Source: Ampelocalamus luodianensis
Lineage: Eukaryota; Streptophyta; Magnoliopsida; Poales; Poaceae
NCBI GenBank assembly: GCA_036346255.1
Contig: CM070640.1
Coordinates: forward strand, 36,141,238-36,205,237
Reading direction: 5' to 3'
DNA length: 64,000 bases
This document shows positions 55,401 to 64,000 of this stretch, in pieces. The notes under the pieces were generated by a model. That model did not search any database, had not been told where the DNA came from, and worked only from the letters and a program-made list of their open reading frames with translations. A program made the translations under genes and the position numbers. The first letter of the stretch is position 1. The number at the start of each line of letters is the position of its first letter.

Positions 55401-58400
55401 ATGGTTACGCTCAGATACACTGTTCTGAACGTGAGCACCAGGACAAGAGTATTGGGGAAGAGTGCTCTGCTCAGCAAGAAAACAACGCAAAGCAGCAGAA
55501 AGATACTCACCAGCAGAGTCAGCACGAAACACACAAATGACCGAATCAAACTGAGTGTGAACCATGGTAGCAAACATCTGGTAAATAGAGAGAACTTGAC
55601 TGCGAGAGGACATAAAGTAGATCCAAGTATGCCGAGAATAATCATCAATAAAGAACACATAGTATCGATGACCCCTTTCAAAACGAAGGGAGCAAAACCC
55701 CAAACATCAGAGTGAACAAGATCAAAAGGATAGGTAAAAATAGAATCATTAGAGGGATAGGGGGAGCTGCAGCTGCTTGCCAAGCTTGCAGCCCAAACAA
55801 TGTAAAAAGGTGTCCCCAGAAACAGACCCAAGAACACCACGACCGACTAAAGACGATAGACGCGAGCCACAGAGATGACCGAGACGATGGTGCCACTGAG
55901 CGAAGGAGGTAGCGAAGGACGTGGCAAGACCAGAGGTAGTGGTAATGGTAGTGGCTGACTGACTGGTGGAGACAGTAGAAAGAAGATGAAGCCAGTCGAG
56001 CTCCCAAAGATGCTGTGAATCATGGTGCCGAGGGCCAGTACCAAGCAAAGTCCCCGTAAGCCGGTCCTGAACACAACAAGAGTCAGATTCAACAACAACA
56101 CGACAGTAGTGACCAGTGATCTGACCAGCCGACATAAGCTACATAGTAAGCTGAGGAACATGAGAGACTACGGGAACATGAAAAGAAGTGGAAAGAGTGC
56201 ATCGACTGTTATTCGCTGGACTCTTGCTTGAGGTGATAGCAAGATCCTTACTCTCATGGAGAGGATGACACTTGGAGATGGGGCAATTTTTCTTGTATAT
56301 TTCTCTTCACAATGCCATGCCAACCTGAGGGGTTGGGGATACATATTTATAGGGCTAACCAGCCAAGCATATGCCAAGCATATGCTAGTCTAAGATGCTC
56401 TGTCCTAGATGCTGTGTCCTAGATGCTCTGTCCTAGATGCTCTGTCCTCTAAAGCTAGTCCTAAAGCTAGTCCAAGATGCTCTGTCCAAAAGAGATGCTA
56501 ACCGCCACCAAGGATCTTTGTCCTTGAAGGGCGGCAAAAATAACACGAGACTTATCCATCAATCTCCCTAAGTCTTGTGTGTCTCCTTGAGGAATCTAAG
56601 CCATCCCGATCCTAGAGCGGGCGTCGTCCTTGATTTCCACGCGGGGCGCCCCAAACTTGACAGAGCCTCGAGCGCTGAGTCACGCTCGGAGAAGAACTCC
56701 CGCCGCCGGTCATGTGGTGGGTGTCGCGGTGTTAGTCATTTGGACTCTTACTATTGGTGATAGCAAGATCCTTACTCTCATGGAGAGGATGACACTTGGA
56801 GATGGGGCAATTTTTCTTGTATATTTCTCTTCACAATGCCATACCAACTGAGGGTTGGGGATACATATTTATAGGGCTAAGACCAAGCATATGCCAAGCA
56901 TATGCCGAGCATATGCCAAGCATATGCTAGTCTAGGATGCTCTGTCCTAGATGCTCATCCTCTATGTCCTCTAAGATGCTAAAGCAAAGATCTTTGTCCT
57001 AGATGCTAGTCAAAAGCTAGTCTAAGATGCTAAAGCAAAAGCAAAAGCAAAAGAAGCCGACACACAAAAACCGACACGAGACTTATCCATCAATCTCCCT
57101 AAGTCTTGTGTGTCTCCTTGTGAGGAATCTGAGCCATCCCGATCTGGCGCGAAGATGACGGAGCCGACGCCTTGATTTCCACGCGGGCGCCCCAAACTTG
57201 ACGGAGCCTCGGACGCTAGAGTCAAGCTCGGCGAAGAACTCCGTCAACCGGTCATGTCGCGTTTAATCGCGCGAGGAGAACGTGTGCTTTGGCTCGTCAA
57301 AGTGGAGGAGAGCCGCCGCGGCGGTGCCGTGGATGTAGTTCAATGCTCGCTGAGCAATGAACGAGCCGTGCTCCTCCTCCTCACTTTGTCGACGTGGGCT
57401 GCCGCGTCGTGGTATCGACAATCCACGCCCAATGACCAAGCTTGCGCAGCTTGTAGCAAGAGTCGTCTCGTCGCGGCTTTGCTTGCCGTGGCGCCGCCTG
57501 GGCGCCTCCACGGCCATCACCTCGGCGCGTCCTCGTGCCCATGCTGGCGTCTTTGCGCGGCTTGCCGCGCTTATCACGCATGCGTCGCTTTGTCGTGGAA
57601 GAAGGCTCCCTTCTTCTGTCACCTGGCCGGCACCCGCTCTCCCGAGTGAGAGGAGCTTCCGCCAATGGTGACGGTCCCGAGAGAGCGTGACTCATCATCG
57701 TTGACGACCTTGAGGCGACCTATCGCCTCCTCGACGACATCGTGGAGAGGTCCAGCAGAGACGGATCGACCGAGCCATCTGCTTGTACTTCTCGGGGCGC
57801 GGCGAAAGAGCTTCTCGGCGCCTCTCTCTCCCAGTAGGTGTCGTCGCCGAATCGTACCAACCTGCAGCAGAGTGTTGAGGCGGAGAGCAAAGTCATCAAC
57901 GTCCTCACCGGCTTGAAAGCCGTGGTCTCCCACTCGTCGCGGTGCTGCGGTGTGGACTTGCGGGCGCGATCGCCGCCGTCGCGTGCGCGGCGATGGCGTC
58001 CCAAGCCTCCTTGGCGATCGCTTGTTGGAGAGCGAATCGCATCTCGGGCGGGGCTGCGGCGATGAGGCATCCAGCGCCGTCGATCTGGTCGTGGTCGACG
58101 CCGCCGTCACGGACCGCTTCCCACATGTGCCGCACTGAGCCTCACTCATCATCATGCGGCCACTCGGCGTAGTTGGCCTTGGTGAGGGTAGGCCACCCAC
58201 CGCCGGCGGCGTCCCCGACAACGACACGGAACCCGTGGTAACCACGGTGCGGTCCGGGAGAAAGCCACGCCGCTGTGAAGGCGCGCTCTCTATCGACCGT
58301 CTGCGCCGTTGTCGTCGGCGCGCTCTTCCAGAGCGCCACCGCCGAGCGCCTCCTCCAGAGCGCCACCGCCGTCGCGCCTCCTCGAGAGCGCCACCGCCGT

Positions 58401-61400
58401 CGTGCCTCTCCAGAGCGCCACCGCCGTCGCGCGCCTCTCTCAGAGCGCCACCGCCGAGCGCGCCTCCTCCAGAGCGCCATCGCGCGACCGCGCTGTCTGA
58501 TCGCCGCTAAGCTCGTGGCGTCTTGCGCTACCCATCGCGCTGCGCGCCGCGCGCCTCCTCTCTCGGCCGCTCAAGGTCCGCGTCGGCTATCATCGCGAGA
58601 TGGAGCTGCTGCTGCCGCCGCAGACCTTGACCTCTGCTGCGCCGCCGCGCGCGCATCTGCCGCCGCCGCTTCTTCTTCCGCCTCATGCCGCCTTGCCCGG
58701 CTCGCCGCTGCCGACCTCGCTTTGCGCGCTGCGCGGTCTCTGCCGCGCTTCGCTCGCTGCTGCTGCCGCTGGCGAAGCTCGGCCGTCCCACGACACCGCG
58801 CGCTCGAGGCGGCCGAACGCCGAGGCTCGCTCTGCGGACATGGCGCGCTATCGGGGTGTTGCGTGGAGAGAGGTCGCTTCGACGCAGCCGCCGCCGTCTC
58901 GGAGGAGCGGCGTGGGCGGCCGGCTGCTGCACGGCCGGGCCGAATGCGAGGCCGGAGAAGGAGATGAGCGAGAGATGCTCAGGCTACGAGGATAGTATAG
59001 CTCGATACCACTTGTTAGTCATTTGGACTCTTACTATTGGTGATAGCAAGATCCTTACTCTCATGGAGAGGATGACACTTGGAGATGGGGCAATTTTTCT
59101 TGTATATTTCTCTTCACATGCCATACCAACTTTGAGGGTTGGGGATACATATTTATAGGGCTAAACACCAAGCATATGCCAAGCATATGCAGAGCATATG
59201 CCAAGCATATGCTAGTCTAGGATGCTCTGTCCTCTATGTCCTCTAAGATGCTAAAGCAAAGATCTTTGTCCTAGATGCTAGTCAAAAGCTAGTCTAAGAT
59301 GCTAAAGCAAAGCAAAAGCAAAAGAAGCCGACACACAAAAACCGACACAGAGACTTATCCATCGGTAGGTGTCGAGGCACCACCCGTCGGTCTTGCCGCT
59401 GTTTAACTTTCGCCGGGAGGCGTGTGCTTTTGGCTCGTCAAGGTGGAGGAGAGCCGCTGCGGCGGTGCGGCCGAGGTAGTTCGATGCTCGCTGAGCAATG
59501 AACAGAGCCGGTTGTTCCTCCTCCTCCGCTGCGCGACGCTGGGCTGCCGCGTCGTGGTATCCGACAATCCACGCCCAATGACCAAGCTTGCCGCAGCTTG
59601 TAGCAAGAGTCGCCTCGCGCGGCTCTTGCTTGCCGGCCGCGCCGCCGGCGCCCATGGTCATCACCCCAAGACGCGTCTCGTGCCCATGCTCGGCGTCTTT
59701 GCGCGGCTTGCCGCGCTTGCCACGCACGCGTCGCTGTCGTGGAAGAAGGCTCCTTCTTCCTCGTCACCTTGGCGGCGCCCCACTCCTCCCGAGCGAGGAG
59801 GAGCTTCCGCCAATGGTGACGGTCCCGAGAGATCGTGGCTCATCATCGTTGACGACCTTGAGGCGACCTATCGCCTCCTCGATCGACATCGTGGAGAGGT
59901 CCAGCAGAGACCGGATCGATCGAGCCATCCGCTTGTACTTCTGGGATGCGTGAAAGAGCTTCTCGGCGCCTCTCTCCTCATTTGTAGGTGTCGTCGCCGA
60001 ACTTTACCAACTTGCAGCAGAGTGTTGAGACAGAGCAAAGTCATCAACGTCCTCACCGCTTGAAGGCCGTGGTCTCCCACTCCGCGCGAAGTGCAGCGGT
60101 GTGGACTTGCGGCGCGCGCCGCCGCCGCGCGTGCGCAATGATGGCGCCCCAAGCCTCCTTGGCGATCCGCTTGTTGGAGCGAATCGCATCTCGGGCGGAT
60201 CGCAGCGGCGATGAGGCATCCAGCGCCGTCGATCCCGGTCGTGGTCGGCGTCGCCGTCTGCGGACCGCCTCTCACATGTGCCGCACAGAGCCTCACCTTC
60301 ATCACGCGGCCCACTCGACGTAGTTGGCCTTGGTGAGGTAGGCCACCCACCGCCGGCGGCCCCCGACAACGACCGAACCCGTGGTAACCACGATGCCGGC
60401 CCGGAGAGAAGCCACGCCGCCGCGGAAGGCCGCGCTCTATCGACCCGCTTGCCGCCGTTGTCGTCGCGCGCGCTCTTCCAGAGCGCCACCGCCGAGCGCA
60501 TTCCTCCTCCGAGCGCCACCGCCGAGCGCGCCTCTCCAGAGCGCCACCGCCGTCGCGCCTCCTCGAGCGCCACCGCCTTGCGCGCCTCCTCGAGAGCGCC
60601 ATCAGTAGCGGCGCGCTGCTCGATCGCCGCCAAGCTTCGTGGCGGCGCGCGCCGCCATCGCGCTGCCGCCGCCGCTTCTCCTCCTCTCGCTCAAGGTCCG
60701 CGTCGCTGCCATCGCGAGATGGGCTGCTGCTGCTGCCGCCGCAGACCTTGACCTGCTGCCGCGCCGCGCGCTGCATCTGCCGCTTCTTTGCTTCCACCTC
60801 ATGCCGCTGCTGCCGCCTCGCCGCCGCTACCGACGCCTCGGCGCCGCTGCGCCGCTGCGCGTTCTGCGCCGCTTCTTCGCTGCGCTGCCGCGCGCGAGGC
60901 TTCGGCCGTCACGCCCAACGCCGCGTGCTCGAGGCGAAGTCTTGAGATCGCCTGCGGACATGGCGCGCTGCGGGTGTTGCGTGGAGAGGATCGCCGACGA
61001 GCCGCTCGCCTCGGAGAGGAGTGGCGTGGGCAATGAGTCTATTGTTTGCTACACGGCCGGGGCAACTGCGAGGCCGGAGAAGGAGATGAGCAGAGATGCT
61101 CAGCACAGGATAGTAAAGCTCTGATACCACTTGTTATTCGCTGGACTCTTGCTTGAGGTGATAGCAAGATCCTTACTCTCATGGAGAGGATGACACTTGG
61201 AGATGGGGCAATTTTTCTTGTATATTTCTCTTCACAATGCCATGCCAACCTGAGGGGTTGGGGATACATATTTATAGGGCTAACCAGCCAAGCATATGCT
61301 AGTCTAAGATGCTCTGTCCTAGATGCTCTGTCCTAGATGCTGTGTCCTAGATGCTCTGTCCTAGATGCTCTGTCCTCTAAAGCTAGTCCAAGATGCTCTG

Positions 61401-64000
61401 TCCAAAAGAGATGCTAACCGCTTGATCAAGGATCTTTGTCCTTGAAGGCGGCAAAAATAACACGAGACTTATCCATCATCGACCTGCAACAAGAAGAAAG
61501 GTACCATCTGCAATCTGAACAGTGGAAGGAAAATCTGTGGAACGCACGGAAGTGAGGTGGGTAGAATCTGGTGTCATGTGAAAAGAAGCACAGAGTCCAA
61601 GATCCACGGAGACAAAATACCTGGCGAGGGAGGAGGCGATGAAGACTGCTGAGGAGTAAGAGCCAAACGAGCAGAACTCGATGAGTCTGAGGACAAGCCG
61701 ACACCAAGGCGCTGAAGTAGTGAGAGGAGCTATTGTGTGGTGTCACCGGAGGAGCCCTAGCGAGAGGCGCCAGCTCCTGAGTGAGAGGAACCGCCAGATC
61801 CCTTCGGGGGATGCCCACCCCGACGACCCTGATCCCTCCTCCGCTTGTAGCAATCCTGATACCTGTGGCTATCACGCTGACAGTAGGTGAAGTGGAGACC
61901 TGTAGTAGAAGCAACAACAATAGGAGGAGCATGCGGAGGGATCACGTCGGAGCTGGCGAAGAAGCAGGTGCTGAAGCAGACAAGACAGACTGTATCTGAG
62001 CCACACCACGTTGATGAATCTCCTCAGCACGCACACCCGTGAGAGCCTCCACCAAGCTCGGGCGCGGGTGGCGAGTCAGGAGCTGAGCACGCATAGTCTT
62101 CAACTCAGGTCGGAGACGCGTCAGGAAGTCGTAGAGACGGTGAGTCTCCTAGTGAGCACAGAGCCGCACACAGCAGGGACAGGTCCGACAAACATTTGGC
62201 CCCAGAGAGTCAAGCTGACGCCACACCTCAGACAACTTCTGGTATAAGTCATCCATGGTGGCATCGAGCTGCTGAAGAGAATGTGCCTGATGCACGACTG
62301 AGAGATACATAGCATCACTCGTCGGCTGGTAGTGAGCTCAGAGACGCTCCCACATGAGCTGTGTCATCAGTAGCTCCGCCATATCCATGGAGATGGTCAC
62401 GGGCATGCTACCTACCAGGATGGCGGTAGCACGAGCCTCGGCATCCTGCCATCACTCGTAGGCGTGCAGCTCAGACTGGTAGAGCTCCAGAGTCTCCTCC
62501 AGTACAGCATTGGCGGCCTCCTGAGCCGCCTGATCCGCATCAGCAAGGAGAGCGGGCAGAACTGGCGGTGTAGGGCGAGGCGGACAAGTGTGCTCGCCGG
62601 TGACATGACCCTAGAGACGCTGGCTGTTGAGGTGAATCCTCAGGTGAACAGCCCACTCCCGGAAGTTTATCCCGTCAAACCGAATTGGGGGAGCAGGATG
62701 GTGAAGGAGCTGCCGGTAGAAGCCATCAGGATGACCTGATTGGAGCAAGCCAGAGAAGCCGGAACTGGAGCAGAGGCTTCAAAACAGAACGTCGGGCTTC
62801 AAGACTTCAAATCTGAAACCGGCTTCAAAGCTTCAAGTCATGGCTCTGTGTTGACAGCAGAGTGCAAGAGACTTAGCTTCAAAGCAGAGCGTCGGGGGCA
62901 GCAGCTGACGACAACGAGGGCGGTGCCACTCTCGGGTGGGAGTCGCAGTAGCTCGAGCGCAGCAGAGCGGCGACCTGGTCGAGCAGGGAGCAGCAGGGGA
63001 GGCGCGGAAGAAGCTCCGGCGGCGGGATCGGGCCTGGACAGAGCGGATTCGGCGAGATCCACCGCGGAGCCGGTGGATCCGGTAGCTGCGGTGGCTTCGG
63101 TTTTCTTCTTCGGACGGGTGCACGAGGCAGAGGAAGCCTGGTGCAAGCGACGCGGGGAGGAGCTGTGGGAGGGAAATCCGGCAGCGGGAGCTACAGGATC
63201 CGGCGGCGAGATCTGGTCCCGACGCGCAGGATCCGGCGGCGGGGAGTGCATGCGGGAGACAGAGCAGAGGAAGCTCTACTTCCTCTATGCTGCGCACGGA
63301 AGGCAGACGGCATGAAGAGGGTGGCAGCGGCGGCAGCGATAAAACCCTAATCCTAGCCTTGCTCTGATACCATATTGGAATGAGGCTTGTTATCATTCTA
63401 ATAGGCCAAGAGGTCAATATATAACATGTATAGGGTTCACAATTATGCAAAGAACACCCTACACTATCTACATATCTAACAGATTAGATCAGCAATAGGT
63501 ATAGTGGTCAGAGATATGATTTGTCCAACCATGTTTCGAGCACCCCTTAACAACTCATGACTGATGAGATATCTGGTTCAAACAGTCACAAAGGGCTAAC
63601 ATGAATAGAGGAAGAGAACCTTCACTAAAAAGGTGCAATTCCAAGAACAAGACAGACTATTAGTTCATATTACATGTAGTTAATGAATGCAAAATACTAA
63701 ATTCTCAACAGTCACATAGTCAGTTGTTTTTAGATTTTTAGAAAGCTAAATAGCAATATATTACGTTGTATTTGTGCATTCAAAAGAAACAAAACATAGG
63801 GATACTTAAAAGGATCAAATAGAAGTGGGGTAGCAAACGTTAGGTACGAAGCTTACATGATCCAATGACCACAAAAATGAAGAATCCAAGCACAATAGGT
63901 CCAACAGGATAATCATTCCCCTTCTTCACAGTAGTTTCAGGCACTGAGCCCCTCTTCATAATGTTCTTCTGGAACTTTGCACTCTTCCGGTCAGCAAGAC
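52419..64000 (-). CDS. RAMP4/SERP1 (stress-associated ER protein, PF06624), last two exons; 5' end outside the window
   Basis: The exon at 64000-63857 is open from the window edge: LADRKSAKFQKNIMKRGSVP, ETTVKKGNDYPVGPIVLGFF, IFVVIGS. It ends in a split Ser codon (T) at GTAAGC. The last exon, 52465-52419, begins after TTGCAG with CC to complete Ser, then LFQIIRTATSGGMA and TAA at 52419. The join is in phase and matches the RAMP4 consensus to the end. RAMP4 is a small tail-anchored ER membrane protein, helix about PVGPIVLGFFIFVVIGSSLF, bound to the Sec61 translocon and linked to glycoprotein and stress handling. The last intron (52466-63856, 11,391 bp) contains Copia-3 and everything nested in it. 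The N-terminus (about 7 residues) is off-window. Confidence 0.93.
53212..53426. mobile_element. hAT-type MITE (215 bp), TSD ATCTCAGC
   Basis: The left end is CAGGGAACAAAAAACCGG. The right end, reverse complemented, is CAGGGATCAAAAACCCGT. The 8-bp duplication ATCTCAGC is perfect (53204-53211 and 53427-53434), as expected for hAT superfamily insertions. The interior has no coding capacity. It sits in the RNase H region of Copia-3. Confidence 0.93.
53427..53867 (-). pseudogene. Copia-3 RNase H (truncated)
   Basis: GVQLRPTDGESLEDPTRYRH and LVGSLVYLRITRLDISHPIH begin the RNase H linker. AYSDANWASDHSDRRSLSAY and KKQTVVSRSSVEAELRDVVD follow. The frame then breaks, and across the MITE (53204-53211 on the left side) it continues as AEITWLQW, after which no Copia sequence is seen. 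Confidence 0.88.
53875..54605 (-). pseudogene. Copia-3 reverse transcriptase
   Basis: RT blocks occur across frames: KARLVARGFQQ-like region near 54430, DVKNAFLNGEL-like near 54310 (shifted frame), RLLCSLHRLKQALRAWFDRF, and the catalytic box in LLLLYVDDMIITGDDSQYIA, followed by LSEQFLMSDLGPLRYFLGIE. The YVDD motif is intact, but stops precede and follow, and a frameshift separates it from the N-terminal half. Confidence 0.87.
54606..55840 (-). pseudogene. Copia-3 integrase and integrase-RT linker
   Basis: The integrase parts read YPFDLVHSDVWGFAPF-like (first Asp, shifted frame), RYYVFFIDDYSRHTWIYFM, IRVFRADSAGEYLS-like (second Asp), YSCPGAHVQNSVSERNHRH (Glu region), then MLASFVPPHFWANAISTAVF and LINMQPSTALQGSTPVERLF, ending CVFLGSSVEHKGYRCYDPI. 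The Pro/Ser-rich frame at 54608-54985 is the linker and reads into MTYREAVAHLEW. Two frame changes are visible. Confidence 0.87.
55749..56206 (-). pseudogene. Copia-3 GAG-pre-integrase and protease end
   Basis: SAGQITGHYCRVVVESDSCC, QDRLTGTLLGTGPRHHDSQH and WHHRLGHLCGSRLSSLVGRG form the typical protease end and zinc-binding pre-integrase domain (HH then CLGCK). Just upstream, FHVPVVSHVPQLTM leads to the TR-GAG insertion point at 56206. Confidence 0.85.
56207..56561 (-). repeat. TR-GAG X 3' LTR (355 bp)
   Basis: TATA box TATAAAT is the reverse complement of 56345-56351. It carries a 15-17 bp tandem phrase (GATGCTCTGTCCTA, about 56390-56440) and AAGCATATGCC repeats. The polypurine tract CTTAGGGAGAT (minus) follows at 56562-56572. 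56573-56729 is the remainder of X gag-protease (THHMTG-type) and tail. Confidence 0.88.
57093..58245 (-). pseudogene. TR-GAG Y gag and partial protease
   Basis: The gag start is near 58245 (GGLPSPRPTTPS in one frame; the normal WPTLTKANYAEW in the other). The UBN2-like core is FALQQAIAKEAWDAIAAHA, FKPVRTLMTLLSA / DVDDFALRLNTLLQVG and VEEAIGRLKVVNDDESRSLG. A decayed knuckle CYKLRKLGHWAW replaces CYKCGKLGHWAKDC. The coding ends at GVGSVIFA, then a non-homologous tail (about 57110-57160) and the polypurine tract. Many frame changes. Confidence 0.75.
58246..58998 (-). other. TR-GAG Y leader with GC-rich tandem repeats
   Basis: Non-coding leader. GAGCGCCACCGCC recurs about every 24-30 bp between 58320 and 58490. 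The rest is GC-rich. Frames here (e.g. plus 58275-58967) are compositional. Confidence 0.65.
59013..59364 (-). repeat. TR-GAG Y 5' LTR (352 bp)
   Basis: Ends GACTAACA before the PBS. It differs from the X LTRs throughout (GTTAGTCATTTGGACTCTTA versus GTTATTCGCTGGACTCTTGC at the terminus), so X and Y are distinct copies, not a tandem duplicate. Confidence 0.85.
59365..60640 (-). pseudogene. TR-GAG X gag and protease start
   Basis: The region downstream of the leader shows WPTSPRPTTSSGP / GLPHQGQLRRVG (gag start), IRPRCDSLQQADRQ, ARSGRRPRPSSGEDVDDFAL and the knuckle remnant CYKLRQAWSLG. The final piece, KTDGWCLDT, is the protease active-site region that is cut by Y. Several frame changes. A GC-rich leader lies at 60641-61117, with a GAGCGCCACCGCC repeat at about 60475-60600. 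Confidence 0.75.
61118..61129 (-). other. TR-GAG X primer binding site (initiator tRNA-Met)
   Basis: TGGTATCAGAGC on the minus strand, two bases from the LTR end. Confidence 0.88.
61132..61478 (-). repeat. TR-GAG X 5' LTR (347 bp)
   Basis: Same termini and internal repeats as the 3' LTR. It has lost one AGCATATGCC unit and gained GATGCTCTGTCCTA units relative to it. Confidence 0.9.
61479..62727 (-). pseudogene. Copia-3 gag and protease start
   Basis: From the start near 62727 the frames show MASTGSSFTILLPQFGLTG-like, then LADADQAAQEAANAVLEETL-like, PVTISMDMAELLMTQLMWER and SVVHQAHSLQQLDATMDDLY, RQLDSLGPNVCRTCPCC, HRLYDFLTRLRPELKTMRAQ and the knuckle FTYCQRDSHRYQDCYKRRRD. The protease block DSGASFHMT is decayed to DLGLCASFHMT. 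Stops occur after MWERL and near 62160. It is cut at 61479 by TR-GAG X. Confidence 0.8.
62728..63360 (-). other. Copia-3 leader
   Basis: GC-rich untranslated leader between PBS and gag. Open frames on both strands (plus 62740-63315, minus 63450-62833 and 63251-62838) are mutually overlapping and have no recognisable domain. Confidence 0.55.
63361..63372 (-). other. Copia-3 primer binding site (initiator tRNA-Met)
   Basis: TGGTATCAGAGC on the minus strand, three bases after the LTR end (ATTCCA). Confidence 0.85.
63376..63481 (-). repeat. Copia-3 5' LTR (106 bp)
   Basis: On the minus strand it begins TGTTAGATATGTAGATAGTG and ends GCCTCATTCCA. It includes TATATATTG as a possible TATA region. 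The length is unusually short for a Copia LTR, and the partner is missing. 63482-63856 is remaining RAMP4 intron with no other feature seen. Confidence 0.65.

Larger units (their letters stand above)
56730..59364 (-). mobile_element. TR-GAG Y: second copy of the same family, nested in X
   Basis: LTRs lie at 56730-57092 and 59013-59364 (about 350-363 bp). The PBS is degenerate (GTGGTATCGAGC at about 58999-59011), and gag, tail and polypurine tract follow the same plan as X. Length is 2,635 bp. The right LTR start is CGATGG where TGATGG is expected. The flanking pentamers (CGCGG left, GTAGG right) do not match well, so the target duplication is not proven. The insertion splits X in the protease motif (GWCLDT | THHMTG). 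Confidence 0.8.
56207..61478 (-). mobile_element. TR-GAG X: gag-only non-autonomous Copia element in Copia-3, TSD TCGAC
   Basis: LTRs lie at 56207-56561 and 61132-61478 (minus: TGATGGATAAG ... GCGAATAACA). The PBS TGGTATCAGAGC lies at 61118-61129. Inside is a gag with a zinc knuckle and the first protease motif, then a short tail and a polypurine tract; the rest of pol is absent. The target duplication TCGAC is perfect (56202-56206 and 61479-61483). The total is 5,272 bp including nested element Y; without Y it would be about 2.6 kb. It fits the published TR-GAG class (terminal-repeat elements with a gag domain). Confidence 0.88.
53189..63481 (-). mobile_element. Copia-3: Ty1/copia element in the RAMP4 intron, 3' end lost
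   Basis: On the minus strand: 5' LTR (63376-63481), PBS, leader, gag, protease, [TR-GAG insertion], GAG-pre-integrase, integrase, RT and RNase H. It breaks off inside RNase H at about 53189 (after ITWLQW), with no 3' LTR or target duplication. It lies in the same orientation as RAMP4. The gene has stops and frameshifts in gag and RT. Confidence 0.87.

Noticed and set aside
58275..58967. Plus-strand 230-codon frame
   Set aside because: It runs antisense to the TR-GAG Y leader, is GC-rich and repetitive, and has no motif. Chance frame.
62740..63315. Plus-strand 191-codon frame
   Set aside because: It lies in the untranslated leader of Copia-3 with overlapping frames on the other strand; no domain.

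Overview
This is a 64 kb piece of plant nuclear DNA, almost certainly from a grass and most like rice. The evidence is two host genes with plant-type introns (one with the very high third-position GC usual in grasses) embedded in nested LTR retrotransposons of plant lineages: a Sirevirus-like Copia, a chromodomain Gypsy element, a Tat/RIRE2-like Gypsy element with an antisense gene, and gag-only Copia derivatives. MITEs with clean target-site duplications are also present. Nothing bacterial (operons, Shine-Dalgarno sites, CRISPR) is present. Species and family names are recognised from memory of sequence patterns, not from a search.

Layout. 1-5686: decayed Copia element on the minus strand, running off the left edge, with its 5' LTR at 5416-5686. 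5687-9002: non-coding DNA with a diverged direct repeat (about 365 bp), a TIR element carrying a 44-bp satellite (6661-7762), a GA-rich low-complexity stretch and a CA microsatellite. 9003-42000: nested Gypsy cluster. A Gypsy LTR (9003) is split by a complete 10,990-bp Sirevirus-like Copia (9797-20786, TSD GGGAC) and by a second LTR plus leader (21946-26455) with a small extra ORF. The same family's gag follows at 27872 and is split by a complete 9,586-bp chromovirus (28770-38355, TSD AATAC). It ends in a 3-kb LTR at 38706-41864, which is unexpectedly followed by another primer-binding-site leader.

42000-47662: 3' part of a Tat-like Gypsy element: an antisense, five-exon pseudogene of the PF04195 (Transposase_28) family with its own TATA box, a solo Copia LTR in one of its introns (43842-45150, TSD GTTTT), then a sense LTR with an array of small hairpins.

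47919-49671: an apparently intact three-exon polyol/monosaccharide transporter gene (487 aa, minus strand). 52419-64000: the 3' part of a RAMP4/SERP1 gene (ER translocon-associated membrane protein, minus strand). Its last intron is 11,391 bp because a Copia element with a 106-bp 5' LTR (53189-63481) lies inside it. That Copia contains a gag-only Copia derivative (56207-61478, TSD TCGAC), which contains a second member of the same family (56730-59364). A 215-bp hAT MITE (53212-53426, TSD ATCTCAGC) sits in the Copia RNase H region.

Only the transporter and RAMP4 look like functional host genes. Everything else with coding resemblance is retrotransposon coding sequence carrying stops and frameshifts. 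The main points are the TE-filled RAMP4 intron, the amplified gag-only family with a shared deletion junction, the antisense intron-containing gene in the Tat-like element, and the extra leader ORF in the 3-kb-LTR Gypsy family.
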